A stretch of 64,000 nucleotides of DNA from Clostridia bacterium (GCA_017473165.1 JAFUNA010000027.1:32332-96331); one strand, 5' to 3'. Shown: positions 17,421-26,228, counted from the first letter of the stretch. Made by a program: numbers and translations. The notes: generated from the sequence alone by a model not told the origin.

Positions 17421-18017
17421 TTAATTATCGTAAATTTCCCATTCGCCCGTGGGATAAATTCTTCCGAGGGCTTTGCCGAAAACATATCTCTCGTCAATCA
17501 AACCGATTTTACTCGAGCGGCTGTCAAGGGAAACATTTCTGTTGTCGCCCATTACGAAAAGCTTTCCTTCGTCAACCGTAAGCGGAAACTGCACATCGTA
17601 ATTCACCGAAGTGGGCTCTGAAATATATGGTTCATCGATTTTCATTCCGTTAACGAAAACCTCGTGGGAATCAAAATCAATATCAACAACATCTCCGCCG
17701 ACGGCTATAACTCTTTTGATAATCGGAACATTTCTTTCCCACGGCTGGGTCAGAACAACAATGTCGCCACGTTCAACGTTCACCGTCACTCCCGAAATGG
17801 CAACCCAGTCGCCGTCATTGAGGGTCGGGAACATTGAATCACCGTCAACTCCGATTGCACGGAACATCAGCGCAAAAACAAGGAACACAACTATAACCGC
17901 ACCTTTAATCGAATCCGCAACGTCATAAATAAGCGAAAGCAGACCCGAGGTTTTCGGCTCGTCATCCTCAACGGCAGGGGGATAAAATTCTATCCAGAAT
18001 TCTTCAATTCTGCGCAT
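17421..18017 (-). CDS. lepB: Signal peptidase I (first copy)
   Basis: A 198-residue type I signal peptidase with a longer acidic cytoplasmic N-terminus, one transmembrane helix (about residues 37-55), catalytic Ser61 in GDSMFPTL and Lys101 in IIKRVIA. The conserved GDNRNVSLDSR box is present. AAGGAG precedes the ATG. It has no obvious promoter of its own, so it is probably expressed by read-through from rplS past the terminator in between. Two adjacent copies suggest partly different substrate sets. Confidence 0.95.
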   Translation of the reverse strand: MRRIEEFWIEFYPPAVEDDEPKTSGLLSLIYDVADSIKGAVIVVFLVFALMFRAIGVDGDSMFPTLNDGDWVAISGVTVNVERGDIVVLTQPWERNVPIIKRVIAVGGDVVDIDFDSHEVFVNGMKIDEPYISEPTSVNYDVQFPLTVDEGKLFVMGDNRNVSLDSRSSKIGLIDERYVFGKALGRIYPTGEWEIYDN

Positions 18018-18060
18018 GATGTTCTCCTTTCATAAAGATGTAATTAATTAAAAGAAACAA

Positions 18061-18094
18061 GGAAAAAAGGTGTAACAACGCAAATTGTTACACC
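18061..18094 (-). terminator. Intrinsic terminator after rplS
   Basis: A perfect 10-bp stem, GGTGTAACAA / TTGTTACACC, with a 6-base loop is followed by TTTTTT on the minus strand, ten bases after the rplS stop. Confidence 0.88.
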
Positions 18095-18103
18095 CTCATC
18101 TGA

Positions 18104-18448
18104 TTATCTGATCTGTTCCTTAACCTTTGCAGCCTTACCAACTCTGTCTCTGAGGTAGTAGAGCTTGCTTCTGCGAACGCGACCGTGTCTTACTGTTTCA
18201 ACTTTAGCAACGTTGGGGGAATGAAGAGGGAATACTCTTTCAACGCCAACGCCGTAGGAAACACGGCGAACTGTGAAGGTTTCGGAAACGCCTGAACCCT
18301 TGCGAGCGATAACGGTTCCTTCGAAAACCTGAATTCTTTCTTTGTCGCCTTCACGAATCTTTACGTGAACCTTAACGGTATCACCGACTTCGATTGCGGG
18401 AACTTCGGATTTCAGAGAATCCTGAGCGATTAACTTGAGTGCATCCAT
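18104..18448 (-). CDS. rplS: Large ribosomal subunit protein bL19
   Basis: A 114-residue ribosomal protein at the interface of the two ribosomal subunits. The sequence is typical from the N-terminus through [10 protein letters not shown] to the basic C-terminal [10 protein letters not shown] stretch. GGAGG precedes the ATG. It is preceded by a roughly 125-base untranslated leader and followed by a strong terminator. Confidence 0.98.
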   Translation of the reverse strand: MDALKLIAQDSLKSEVPAIEVGDTVKVHVKIREGDKERIQVFEGTVIARKGSGVSETFTVRRVSYGVGVERVFPLHSPNVAKVETVRHGRVRRSKLYYLRDRVGKAAKVKEQIR

Positions 18449-18574
18449 TGTTAATTTCCTCCGATTTTTTCAGATGTTCGTAACTGTTACACAGAAAGAG
18501 GAACACCCTTTTTAATGTTATTGGCATTAAATCTCGTCTTTGAGCGCAATTACTCTAATGACGGCACAAATGCG
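18449..18574 (-). ncRNA. Leader of rplS, possible L19-type autoregulatory RNA
   Basis: The stretch from the predicted transcription start to the rplS start codon is about 125 bases, long enough for a structured leader. A TTTAATG/CATTAAA hairpin can be drawn inside it. Ribosomal protein leaders for L19 are known in Firmicutes, but I cannot confirm the consensus here. Confidence 0.35.
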
Positions 18575-18580
18575 AATAAT

Positions 18581-18609
18581 ATGATATCACAAGATTTAAC
18601 GGAATGCAA
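18581..18609 (-). promoter_or_regulatory. Sigma-A promoter of rplS
   Basis: On the minus strand TTGCAT (18604-18609) and TATCAT (18581-18586) are spaced by 17 bases. Confidence 0.6.
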
Positions 18610-18644
18610 GCATTTTTTTGCGTTTTTATGAAATTGTTGTATTT

Positions 18645-19307
18645 TTATCTAAAATCACTTAAATCCTCACGCAAAAGACGTGTTCTTGTTATGGAAGTTT
18701 TCTCATATTCCGCCGCAAATTCGGCAAAAAGTGCGTTGAGAAGCAAATCCGCATTAAGATTAACGCTGTTGCCCGCCGCAAGAATTGTTTTGATTTTGCA
18801 GAAATTTTTCTCGGCTTCAATCGAGAATGAACGCACCATTTCACAGAGGTTAACGGTTTTTATTCCCCTCTTGCTGCGTTTTTCGGCGTTGAGAATTCCG
18901 CCGTCGATAATGCTCTGTGCACCTGCGGCAAAGCCTTCAGCCTCACCCTCGGTTGCAAACTCAACGGTTATTTCATATTCAGCCGCCGCAATTTCGTTGG
19001 GCTTGTTGACAGGCTCAAGCACGTCAACAATTTCGATGCCGTCGGGCATGACGGAATTGAGCTTTGATTTGATTTCGTCAAAACTCATATCCTGCTCAAT
19101 TCTTATATCAAGAGGCTCTCTTTTTCCCTCCTGTCCGAGAGGAAGGGGCATGAGAAATGTCATGTAGGGGTGAGGGTTAAAGCCCTCTGTATACCAAAGG
19201 GGAATTTCCGCTCTGCGTACCGCCCTTGTCATGCAGCGGTTCATGTCGAGGTGGGAAATGTAGACGGCAAGACCGCCTTTTTTAAACCACAGTCTTACTG
19301 ATTTCAT
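18645..19307 (-). CDS. TIGR03936 family radical SAM-associated protein (DUF2344)
   Basis: A 220-residue protein that accompanies the radical SAM gene just upstream. The N-terminus MKSVRLWFKKGGLAVYISHL and the FNPHPYMTF motif are typical of DUF2344, a family of unknown function that is found next to or fused with TIGR03960 proteins. GAGGTG precedes the chosen ATG. The reading frame overlaps the end of the radical SAM gene by 26 bases, which implies coupled translation and a shared task. Confidence 0.9.
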   Translation of the reverse strand: MKSVRLWFKKGGLAVYISHLDMNRCMTRAVRRAEIPLWYTEGFNPHPYMTFLMPLPLGQEGKREPLDIRIEQDMSFDEIKSKLNSVMPDGIEIVDVLEPVNKPNEIAAAEYEITVEFATEGEAEGFAAGAQSIIDGGILNAEKRSKRGIKTVNLCEMVRSFSIEAEKNFCKIKTILAAGNSVNLNADLLLNALFAEFAAEYEKTSITRTRLLREDLSDFR

Positions 19308-21138
19308 CGCACACACCTCCGTTGAGCTTGTTTGCACCGCAGCCCGCACATTTTTCACGGCAGCAGGCGGTTGTTTCGGCTTTATGAGCCTTCTCGTTTT
19401 CTTTTATAAGGAAATTCTTTGTTACGCCGTAGTCCATATGGTCCCAGGGAAGAATTTCGTCAAATTCCCTGCGTCTGGCGGTATAGAAATAGGGGTCAAT
19501 TCCGTTTTCGGCAAAGCTTTCTTCCCAGAGCTCGGGCTTAAGATGCTCTGCCCAGCCGTCCATTTTGCAGCCCTTTCTCCATGCGGTTTCGATAACGTTG
19601 CCGAGGCGTCTGTCACCTCTTGCAAAAACGCCCTCAAGGAAGCTTGTCCAGGGCACATGGCGTGAAACGTTGACCTTGCGTGTTGTTACGCAGGAAACAA
19701 GAAAATTCTGCTTATCAACAAGCACATCGGGCTTATCCTGGGGCTCCCATTGGAACGGAGTGAACGGCTTTGGAACAAGGGACGCAAGGCTTATGCTTAC
19801 GCTGACGCTCTTGCCCTTGGGCTTATCGGGATTTTTATAATATTCGTCAACAACCGCCTGTGCAAGGTCGGCAATTCCCCTGATATCCTCCTCGGTTTCG
19901 GTGGGCAGGCCAATCATGAAATAAAGCTTGACGGCAGTCCAGCCGCCCGCAAAAGCCTGTGCGGCAGTTTTGAGGACTTCTTCTTCCGTGATATTTTTGT
20001 TGATAACGTCACGAAGTCGCTGTGTACCCGCCTCGGGAGCAAAGGTGAGTCCGCTGCGGCGAACGGCATTGAGCTTTTCCATAAGCTCCTTGGGGAAGTT
20101 ATCAACTCGCAGCGAAGGCAGGGCAATGTTGATTTTTTCGTCGATTGTCCACGGAAGCATATTGGTTATAAGCTTTCCAAGACCCTTGTAGTCACTCGTG
20201 CTCAAAGAGCAAAGCGAAATTTCGTCATAGCCCGTGCTTTCGCAGATTGCTCTGCATTGAGCCTCAACGGCTTCGGGAGATTTGCGTCTTAAGGGTCTGT
20301 TGAGAAAGCCCGCCTGACAGAATCGGCAGCCTCTTATACATCCTCTGAAAATTTCAACCGTTGTTCTGTCATGAACAACCTCAAGAAACGGAACAACGAA
20401 TTCTGTCGGTGAAAACATTTTGTCAAGGTCGGCAACGTTACGTTTTTCAACCTTTTCGGGTGCTCCGCAGGTCGGAGTTACGGATTTGACCGTGTTATCC
20501 CCGTTATATTCAACCTCATAAAGCGAGGGCACATATACACCCTTAATCTGTGCTGCAGCGGCAAGGAATTCCTGCTTTGTTGCACCCTTTGCCTTGTATT
20601 CTTTGAGAAGGTCAATAAGCTCCATTGTCACTTCTTCGCCGTCGCCGGGAAGGGTTATGTCAAAGAAATCCGCCATCGGCTCACCGTTACAAACGCACGC
20701 ACCGCCCGCAATGACAATGGGAGTCAGAGCGGTTCTGTCCTTTGACCTCACGGGAAGCCCCGCAAGGTCAAGCATATTCAGAACATTGGTGTAGCAGAGC
20801 TCATACTGCAGCGTAAAGCCGAGAATGTCAAAGTCTTTTATTGCATCGCCGCTTTCGAGGGCATAGAGAGGAATATCGTTTTCACGCATTACCTGCTCCA
20901 TATCCGTGCCGGGTGCAAAAACTCTTTCGCACCATGCATCATCCCTCGAATTGACAAGGGAATAGAGTATTTTCATGCCCAGATGGGACATTCCGATTTC
21001 ATAGGTATCGGGGAAGCAGAAAGCATAGCGTATGTCAACGGAATTCTTATCCTTGACAACGCTGTTGAGCTCGCCGCCCGTATATCTGCCGGGTTTCTGC
21101 ACCTTAAGCAAAAACTTTTCGATTTTCTTGGGATACAT
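19282..21138 (-). CDS. TIGR03960 family radical SAM protein
   Basis: A 618-residue radical SAM enzyme of unknown reaction. The cluster-binding motif is GCIRGCRFC (CxxxCxxC), after an N-terminal part that resembles a cobalamin-binding-like domain. A cysteine-rich tail, CCREKCAGCGAN, is near the C-terminus and may hold a further metal site. The ATG has AGGAG before it. It sits with its usual partner downstream and with the M23/M50 pair upstream, an order seen near rplU in many Clostridia; here rplU is about 18 kb away. Confidence 0.92.
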   Translation of the reverse strand: MYPKKIEKFLLKVQKPGRYTGGELNSVVKDKNSVDIRYAFCFPDTYEIGMSHLGMKILYSLVNSRDDAWCERVFAPGTDMEQVMRENDIPLYALESGDAIKDFDILGFTLQYELCYTNVLNMLDLAGLPVRSKDRTALTPIVIAGGACVCNGEPMADFFDITLPGDGEEVTMELIDLLKEYKAKGATKQEFLAAAAQIKGVYVPSLYEVEYNGDNTVKSVTPTCGAPEKVEKRNVADLDKMFSPTEFVVPFLEVVHDRTTVEIFRGCIRGCRFCQAGFLNRPLRRKSPEAVEAQCRAICESTGYDEISLCSLSTSDYKGLGKLITNMLPWTIDEKINIALPSLRVDNFPKELMEKLNAVRRSGLTFAPEAGTQRLRDVINKNITEEEVLKTAAQAFAGGWTAVKLYFMIGLPTETEEDIRGIADLAQAVVDEYYKNPDKPKGKSVSVSISLASLVPKPFTPFQWEPQDKPDVLVDKQNFLVSCVTTRKVNVSRHVPWTSFLEGVFARGDRRLGNVIETAWRKGCKMDGWAEHLKPELWEESFAENGIDPYFYTARRREFDEILPWDHMDYGVTKNFLIKENEKAHKAETTACCREKCAGCGANKLNGGVCDEISKTVV

Positions 21139-21197
21139 AAATTATCTCCTGTTCAAATTCATATCCCGATTATAATAACATATAAATATGAAAAAAT

Positions 21198-21806
21198 CTA
21201 CAGTTTAACCCTATCCTTTTCTTTTTTATCCAAAAAAATTGCCGCAGAAAGATAAAGCGACACTCCGAGAAGGGTTGCGTTTCCCGTTTTCGGCAAAACC
21301 GCCATTCCCGCAGTCGCCAGAGGTGCAACGGTTACGCATGATATTGCAAAGCAAAGTTTATCCGCTTTTTCCTCGCTCATTCGTCCCCCAAGCCAAAGAA
21401 AAAGCAGATTCCCGCCGTCAAGAGGTCGGCACGGGATAAGATTAAACGCTCCGATAAGCAGGCTCAACATCAGGGCGTTTTTCGTTTTTTCTCCGAACTG
21501 CAGCATTAACAACGCCATTAAAAAATTCATCACGGGACCCGATGCATAAACCGCCGTTTCCCTTGCTCTGCCCCAATATTCACCGCTTCTTTCAAGCTTT
21601 ATCCCGTAGAAAGAAAGGGTTACGGACTTCGGCTTTTCTCCAAGCAGCAGAAGGCAGACTATATGCCCGAATTCGTGAATAATGCAGCAGAAAAGTGCAA
21701 GTGCTCCGATTCCGCTTTCATCAAGAATCAGCGTTAAGGTTACTGCCGCCGCAAAGGTTACATCAATTTTTAACTCCGTTTTGCCGAAATCAAGCTTCAT
21801 CGGCAT
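21198..21806 (-). CDS. Site-2 protease family membrane metalloprotease (SpoIVFB-like)
   Basis: A 202-residue polytopic membrane protease of family M50. The zinc motif HEFGH lies in a hydrophobic helix and the RPLDGG motif supplies the third ligand, as in SpoIVFB, which cleaves pro-sigma-K during sporulation. The start overlaps the upstream M23 gene by 17 bases; ATG at 21800 is an equally possible start because neither has a clear ribosome binding site. Pairing with an M23 membrane protein mirrors spoIVFA-spoIVFB, so a sporulation role is a reasonable inference, not proven. Confidence 0.87.
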   Translation of the reverse strand: MPMKLDFGKTELKIDVTFAAAVTLTLILDESGIGALALFCCIIHEFGHIVCLLLLGEKPKSVTLSFYGIKLERSGEYWGRARETAVYASGPVMNFLMALLMLQFGEKTKNALMLSLLIGAFNLIPCRPLDGGNLLFLWLGGRMSEEKADKLCFAISCVTVAPLATAGMAVLPKTGNATLLGVSLYLSAAIFLDKKEKDRVKL

Positions 21807-22749
21807 TTTCGGGATAAAGCAGAGGCTCGGGATTGACCCTTATTCCGTTTATCCTTACCTCAAAATGAAGATGCGGACCCGTTGACCAGCCCGTTGAGCC
21901 GACCAATCCTATTGTTTCGCCCTGACGGATAACGGCTCCCTCTTCAACATAGATTTCGGAAAGATGGCAATAGTAGGTGCGAAGCTTTTCGGAATGCTCC
22001 ATAAGAATATAGTTTCCCCAGACATCGCTGCTGCCTGTTTCAACAATTTTTCCGTAAAACGCTGCCGCAACGGGAGTACCCTCTGCCACCGCAAGGTCAA
22101 GACCCGTATGAAAGCCGTAGTTTCCCGAAACGGGATTTGTTCTGTAGCCGAAGCGTGAGGTTATCCTCGCATTTTCAACAGGCAGAACAGGGGCAACGCT
22201 GACATAATACGGTGCAAACGAAGTTCCCTTTGCCGCCTCTTTATGCTCCATATCTCCGCCGCCCGAGCCGTTTTGCACAAGCTCGCCGACCGCAACGGTT
22301 TCGCCTGTTTCATCGCTTGTCACCTCATAGGAATCAAGGGTTATTTCTTCCGAAATTTCGGCGGTCTGCGTTGCTTTTTCGGTTTCGATTTCGGGTTCAG
22401 CCATTGCAGGCTCTGCCGTTTCGGCAGGCTTGAAAACAAACTCTGCCGCATCTTTAATCTGCTCAACAATTTCGCCTGCAGACATATCATTCTGCATGAT
22501 TCTGCCGTAATCGGCTTTCATTCTTTCAAATGTTGACGGGCTGATTTTTGAAGCGGCAAAAACTCCGCCCGCAACGAGAACACACAGCACCGTCTGGAGC
22601 AGAATCAGCCTGATAAGATAATCAGTTTTTGTTTTTTCTTTGGCTTTGGATGTTCCGCTTCTTTTGGGCACATCCTCATCGGCAAACTTAAATCTGCTGC
22701 GGTATTCGTCCCTTTCCGTCCTTGGCGGCATCTGAAAATCATAGTCCAT
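21790..22749 (-). CDS. M23 family metallopeptidase, membrane-anchored (SpoIVFA-like)
   Basis: A 319-residue protein with a basic cytoplasmic N-terminus, one transmembrane helix (about residues 41-62), a glutamate-rich linker and a C-terminal LytM domain. The domain keeps the ligand motifs HTGLDLA and GPHLHFEV, so it may still be an active peptidoglycan endopeptidase. GGGGGA precedes the start MDYDFQ. It overlaps the M50 gene by 17 bases. In Bacillus, SpoIVFA is such a protein and holds SpoIVFB in check; SpoIIQ is another M23 possibility. Confidence 0.85.
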   Translation of the reverse strand: MDYDFQMPPRTERDEYRSRFKFADEDVPKRSGTSKAKEKTKTDYLIRLILLQTVLCVLVAGGVFAASKISPSTFERMKADYGRIMQNDMSAGEIVEQIKDAAEFVFKPAETAEPAMAEPEIETEKATQTAEISEEITLDSYEVTSDETGETVAVGELVQNGSGGGDMEHKEAAKGTSFAPYYVSVAPVLPVENARITSRFGYRTNPVSGNYGFHTGLDLAVAEGTPVAAAFYGKIVETGSSDVWGNYILMEHSEKLRTYYCHLSEIYVEEGAVIRQGETIGLVGSTGWSTGPHLHFEVRINGIRVNPEPLLYPENADEA

Positions 22750-22824
22750 TATAATTCCCCCGAAAAAAGTTTTATCGGTCAATTATATGAATGCGGAACG
22801 GGAAATTATGATAAACACAAAGCT

Positions 22825-22861
22825 AAAAGAAAAAAGCAAGGCACGTCAGCACCTTGCTTTT
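22825..22861 (-). terminator. Intrinsic terminator after the 130-residue hypothetical gene
   Basis: A perfect 10-bp stem, AAAAGCAAGG / CCTTGCTTTT, with a 10-base loop is followed on the minus strand by a T-rich run. Confidence 0.85.
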
Positions 22862-22871
22862 ACTTTAACTT

Positions 22872-23261
22872 TCACTCCTCGGCGATAATCCGCCAATAAT
22901 CATGTGAATAATATTTTGTCAAACGGTTTTCGGCTTCTTCAAGACCTTTGAAAAAATCTTTTCCGAAGCCTTTTTCGGGCTCGGCATAAAGTCCCCATGC
23001 AGACGCCTCGCTGACAGACGGAAAATATTTATCCCAAAGCAGCTTGCTGCCTTTTTTGTCCCTGTTATAATTCAGATAAGTTGAATCCTCCCGTATTCCG
23101 TCACGGACTTTCAGAAAATCTGCGGTCAGCTCGTTCATTTCCGCCTCGGAGCATCTGCCCAGCGAATAATATTCGGCTCTGACGGTTATGCTCTGAATCA
23201 AAGAAATATATTTTGACATACGCTTTGCAAGCTGTTCATCGGTTAATTTTTCAAGCTTCAT
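22872..23261 (-). CDS. Hypothetical protein
   Basis: A 129-residue protein that I do not recognise. It is charged, appears mostly helical, and lacks membrane segments, a signal peptide or cysteine pairs; its C-terminal half is rich in aromatic residues (KYYSHDYWR). The ATG overlaps the stop of the FAD oxidoreductase gene by one base (TAATG), so it is likely translated by re-initiation; an ATG two codons earlier is also possible. A strong terminator follows. Confidence 0.6.
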   Translation of the reverse strand: MKLEKLTDEQLAKRMSKYISLIQSITVRAEYYSLGRCSEAEMNELTADFLKVRDGIREDSTYLNYNRDKKGSKLLWDKYFPSVSEASAWGLYAEPEKGFGKDFFKGLEEAENRLTKYYSHDYWRIIAEE

Positions 23262-24868
23262 TACCATTCATCACTTTCGTCAATAAGAACTGCGTGGGCA
23301 CAGCGTATTCCGTCAACCGCTGCGGAAACAATTCCGCCCGCATAGCCCGCACCCTCGCCGCACGGATAAAGACCTCTTATATTCGACTGATAAAGCTCGT
23401 CACGGAGAATTCTGACAGGTGCGGAGGAACGGGTTTCGGGAGCGGTCAGCACACCGTCAGGAAGTGCAAAGCCGTTAAGGCTTCTGTCCATTTTAACAAT
23501 CGCCTGTGCCATTGTTTCAGTCACCTTTTCGGGCAAAACCTTGCGGATATCGCCGGGAGTTACGCCCGTTGCACAGGTCGGCTTGACATAAGAGAGCTTT
23601 TTGGATGGAGTGTTATTAAGAAAATCTCCGATTGTCTGGCAGGGTGCGCTGTAGTCACCGCCGCCAAGCTCAAATGCGGTTTTCTCGATTTTTCTCTGGA
23701 GTTCAATACCTGCAAGAGGATGGTCGCTGCCGAAATGCTCGGGCTCAATTCCGACAAGCAGGGCTGCGTTTGAGTTTTCGCCGTCACGGGCATATTCGCT
23801 CATGCCGTTAACAACGACATGACCCTCCTCCGATGCCGCCGCAACAACCGTGCCGCCGGGACACATACAGAAGGTGTACGCTCCCCTGCCGTGGTCGGGA
23901 TGGCAGGCAAGCTTATAGTTTGCCGCACCGAGTGCGGGATGACCCGCAAACGAGCCGTACTGTGCTTTGTCAATCATCTCTCTGGGATGCTCGATACGCA
24001 CACCGACAGAGAACGGCTTCTGAATAATATTTATACCCTTTTTATAGAGCATTTCAACGGTATCTCTTGCGGAGTGACCGATGCAGAGTAAAAGAGTATC
24101 GGTTTCGATATCCTCAAATCCGCCCTCGGGATTTTTACAGGTTATTCCCTGCACAACGCCGTTTGCAATAATCAGATCCGTTAATTTCCAACCGAATCTG
24201 ACCTCGCCGCCAAGAGAAATAATTTCTTCTCTGAACGCTTTGACAACCGCTCCGAGCCTGTCCGTACCGATATGCGGAGTTGAGGAATAACCGATTTCGG
24301 GCGGTGCTCCGTGAGCAATCAGCTCCTCAACAACCTTGCGGCAAAGAGGGTCTTTTATACCCGTTGTCAGCTTGCCGTCGGAAAAAGTTCCCGCTCCGCC
24401 CTCACCGAACTGAACGTTGCTTTCGGGGTTGAGCTTTCGGGTTGTCCAGAAGCCGTTTACATCCTTGGTTCTTGTGTCAACATCCGCACCTCTTTCAAGG
24501 ACAAGAGGCTTGAGTCCCGCACGTGCAAGAATGAGTGCCGCATAAAATCCCGCAGGACCGAAGCCCGCAATAACGGGTCGCAGAGTGCTTGTTCTTCGGA
24601 TTTCGGGCATCTCATAGCGATAAGGCACACCTGTTTCAACCTTCGGATTTTTCGCATGGGCAACAACGGCGTTTTCATCGGAATCAACCTCAACACTGAC
24701 GTTATAAACAAAAAAAATGTTATCTTTTTTTCTTGAATCAACCGCTTTTTTTGTTATCTGAAGCGATTTGATTTTATCCTCCTTGCAACGGAGTGCCTTT
24801 GCCGCAGCTCTGCGGAGTGCACTCTCGTCGCTGTCAAGAGGAAGCTTTATTTCGTTAATTTTTATCAT
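23261..24868 (-). CDS. FAD-dependent oxidoreductase, COG2509 type
   Basis: A 535-residue flavoprotein of an uncharacterised family of FAD-dependent dehydrogenases. A basic N-terminal domain of about 95 residues comes first, then the dinucleotide motif AGFGPAGFYAA, a conserved FGEGGAGTFSDGKL loop, CMCPGG, and the C-terminal GEGAGYAGGI segment that closes over FAD. The electron partner and substrate are unknown. The start codon directly follows the stop of the next flavoprotein gene (TAA-ATG), and GAGGT lies inside that gene's end, which suggests balanced co-expression. Confidence 0.88.
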   Translation of the reverse strand: MIKINEIKLPLDSDESALRRAAAKALRCKEDKIKSLQITKKAVDSRKKDNIFFVYNVSVEVDSDENAVVAHAKNPKVETGVPYRYEMPEIRRTSTLRPVIAGFGPAGFYAALILARAGLKPLVLERGADVDTRTKDVNGFWTTRKLNPESNVQFGEGGAGTFSDGKLTTGIKDPLCRKVVEELIAHGAPPEIGYSSTPHIGTDRLGAVVKAFREEIISLGGEVRFGWKLTDLIIANGVVQGITCKNPEGGFEDIETDTLLLCIGHSARDTVEMLYKKGINIIQKPFSVGVRIEHPREMIDKAQYGSFAGHPALGAANYKLACHPDHGRGAYTFCMCPGGTVVAAASEEGHVVVNGMSEYARDGENSNAALLVGIEPEHFGSDHPLAGIELQRKIEKTAFELGGGDYSAPCQTIGDFLNNTPSKKLSYVKPTCATGVTPGDIRKVLPEKVTETMAQAIVKMDRSLNGFALPDGVLTAPETRSSAPVRILRDELYQSNIRGLYPCGEGAGYAGGIVSAAVDGIRCAHAVLIDESDEW

Positions 24869-26086
24869 TTATTTTACCTCACCTGCAAGCATTCCCGATG
24901 CCCACGCCCATTGAAGATTAAATCCTCCGCAGCCGCCGTCAACGTCAATTATTTCGCCTGCAAAATATAAATTCGGGCAAATTTTTGACTGCATTGTTTT
25001 CAGGTCGATTTCACCGACTTTTATGCCGCCGCTCGTCACCTGTGCATTGGCAAAGCCCTTTGTTCCGCTCACTTCAAGCGGAAAGCTTTTGATTTTTTGA
25101 GCTGTCTGTCTGAAATCTTTTTCTTTCAGCTCATCAATCCGCATTTCGGCATTGTAAAGTTTAGCAGCTTTACAAATCGCAATTCCGACTGCCTTGGGAA
25201 GAAATCCCGTCAGCAGATTGTCAATTTTGCAGAACCTCTTTATTTTACAAAGGTTTTTGAGATATTCAACCAGGTCGTCATAGGACATATCGGGCATAAA
25301 ATCGATATAAGTAAAGGGTTTTTCCTTTACATTATCGATATATTTCTGTGCCTGTGATGCAAGCTCCATTGCCGCTATTCCGGAGAGTCCGTAGTCCGTA
25401 AAAAGTATTTCTCCCCTTGTTTGTGCTATTTTTTTCTCACCCTTAAGTGTCAATGTGACGTTTCTGACTCTGACACCCTTCATGGGCTTTGTTATTTCGG
25501 GCGAAGCACAAATCGGCACAAGTGCGGGATACAGTTTTGTTACCGAATGACCCAGCTGCTTTGCAAGCAAAAAGCCGCTGCCGTCAGAGCCCTGCGGCGG
25601 TGATGATTTTCCGCCTGTTGTAATTATCAGCTTTTTGCATTCAAACTCATTGTTTATCAAAAATCCGTTTGATTTTTTCTTGATATCCGTTACGGGAGTT
25701 TCGCAGAAAACATCAATTTCAAGACGTTCAATTTCAAAACGGAGTGCGTCAACAACCGATGCCGCCGTGTTGCTTTCGGGGTAGACTCTTCCCTCCGAAT
25801 CTGCATAGCAAAGCAAGCCCGTTGACCCGAAAAACTCAACAATCTTCTGCGGCGGATATGCATCAAAAGCAGCCTGTGCAAAATCCCTGTTAACATACTC
25901 GTGGTTGAGTGCATATTCATTTGTGAGATTGCATTTTCCATTGCCCGTTGCAAGCAGTTTTTTGCCTATTCTCGGTAGCTTTTCAATTACGGCAACGCTC
26001 ATTTCGGGATGAAGCCTTTTTGCGTTTATCGCAGCCGCAAGACCCGCAGAGCATCCGCCGACTATTATCAAATCAAATGTTTTCAT
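24869..26086 (-). CDS. BaiN/HI0933-family FAD-binding oxidoreductase
   Basis: A 405-residue flavoprotein of the HI0933/BaiN family. Family marks are GGCSAGLAAA (FAD phosphate loop), GKKLLATGNGKCNLTN and the C-terminal DGGCGGFNLQWAWASG. BaiN in gut Clostridia was proposed to act on bile-acid intermediates, but most homologues occur outside bile-acid operons, and nothing here points to that pathway. AAGGAT precedes the ATG. It starts a three-gene unit with the COG2509 oxidoreductase and a small hypothetical protein. Confidence 0.88.
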   Translation of the reverse strand: MKTFDLIIVGGCSAGLAAAINAKRLHPEMSVAVIEKLPRIGKKLLATGNGKCNLTNEYALNHEYVNRDFAQAAFDAYPPQKIVEFFGSTGLLCYADSEGRVYPESNTAASVVDALRFEIERLEIDVFCETPVTDIKKKSNGFLINNEFECKKLIITTGGKSSPPQGSDGSGFLLAKQLGHSVTKLYPALVPICASPEITKPMKGVRVRNVTLTLKGEKKIAQTRGEILFTDYGLSGIAAMELASQAQKYIDNVKEKPFTYIDFMPDMSYDDLVEYLKNLCKIKRFCKIDNLLTGFLPKAVGIAICKAAKLYNAEMRIDELKEKDFRQTAQKIKSFPLEVSGTKGFANAQVTSGGIKVGEIDLKTMQSKICPNLYFAGEIIDVDGGCGGFNLQWAWASGMLAGEVK

Positions 26087-26123
26087 CGGTTGTTACATCC
26101 TTTTCAGATTTCACTGACATTTT

Positions 26124-26153
26124 ATTTTACATCATTATATATACGGTTGTCAA
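26124..26153 (-). promoter_or_regulatory. Promoter of the FAD oxidoreductase unit
   Basis: On the minus strand a consensus TTGACA (26148-26153) and a TAAAAT (26124-26129) are spaced by 18 bases. It lies back to back with the DUF1858 promoter. Confidence 0.6.
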
Positions 26154-26166
26154 ATATTTATCGGTA

Positions 26167-26195
26167 TTGATATTAATTTTAAAATGTGATATAAT
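26167..26195 (+). promoter_or_regulatory. Promoter of the DUF1858-trmK unit
   Basis: TTGATA (26167-26172) and TATAAT (26190-26195) are spaced by 17 bases, about 35 bases before the DUF1858 start codon. Confidence 0.8.
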
Positions 26196-26228
26196 AACAG
26201 TACTTAACATGAAAGGATGTTTTTTGAA

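Noticed and set aside
18604-19167. Plus-strand open frame of 187 codons over the DUF2344 gene
   Set aside because: Antisense shadow; the minus-strand frame has family motifs and a ribosome binding site.
23213-23773. Plus-strand open frame of 186 codons over the COG2509 gene
   Set aside because: Antisense to a conserved flavoprotein region; no upstream signals.
24869-26086. Bile-acid inducible gene baiN
   Set aside because: The family match is real, but no other bai gene is present, and this family is widespread in bacteria without bile-acid metabolism.
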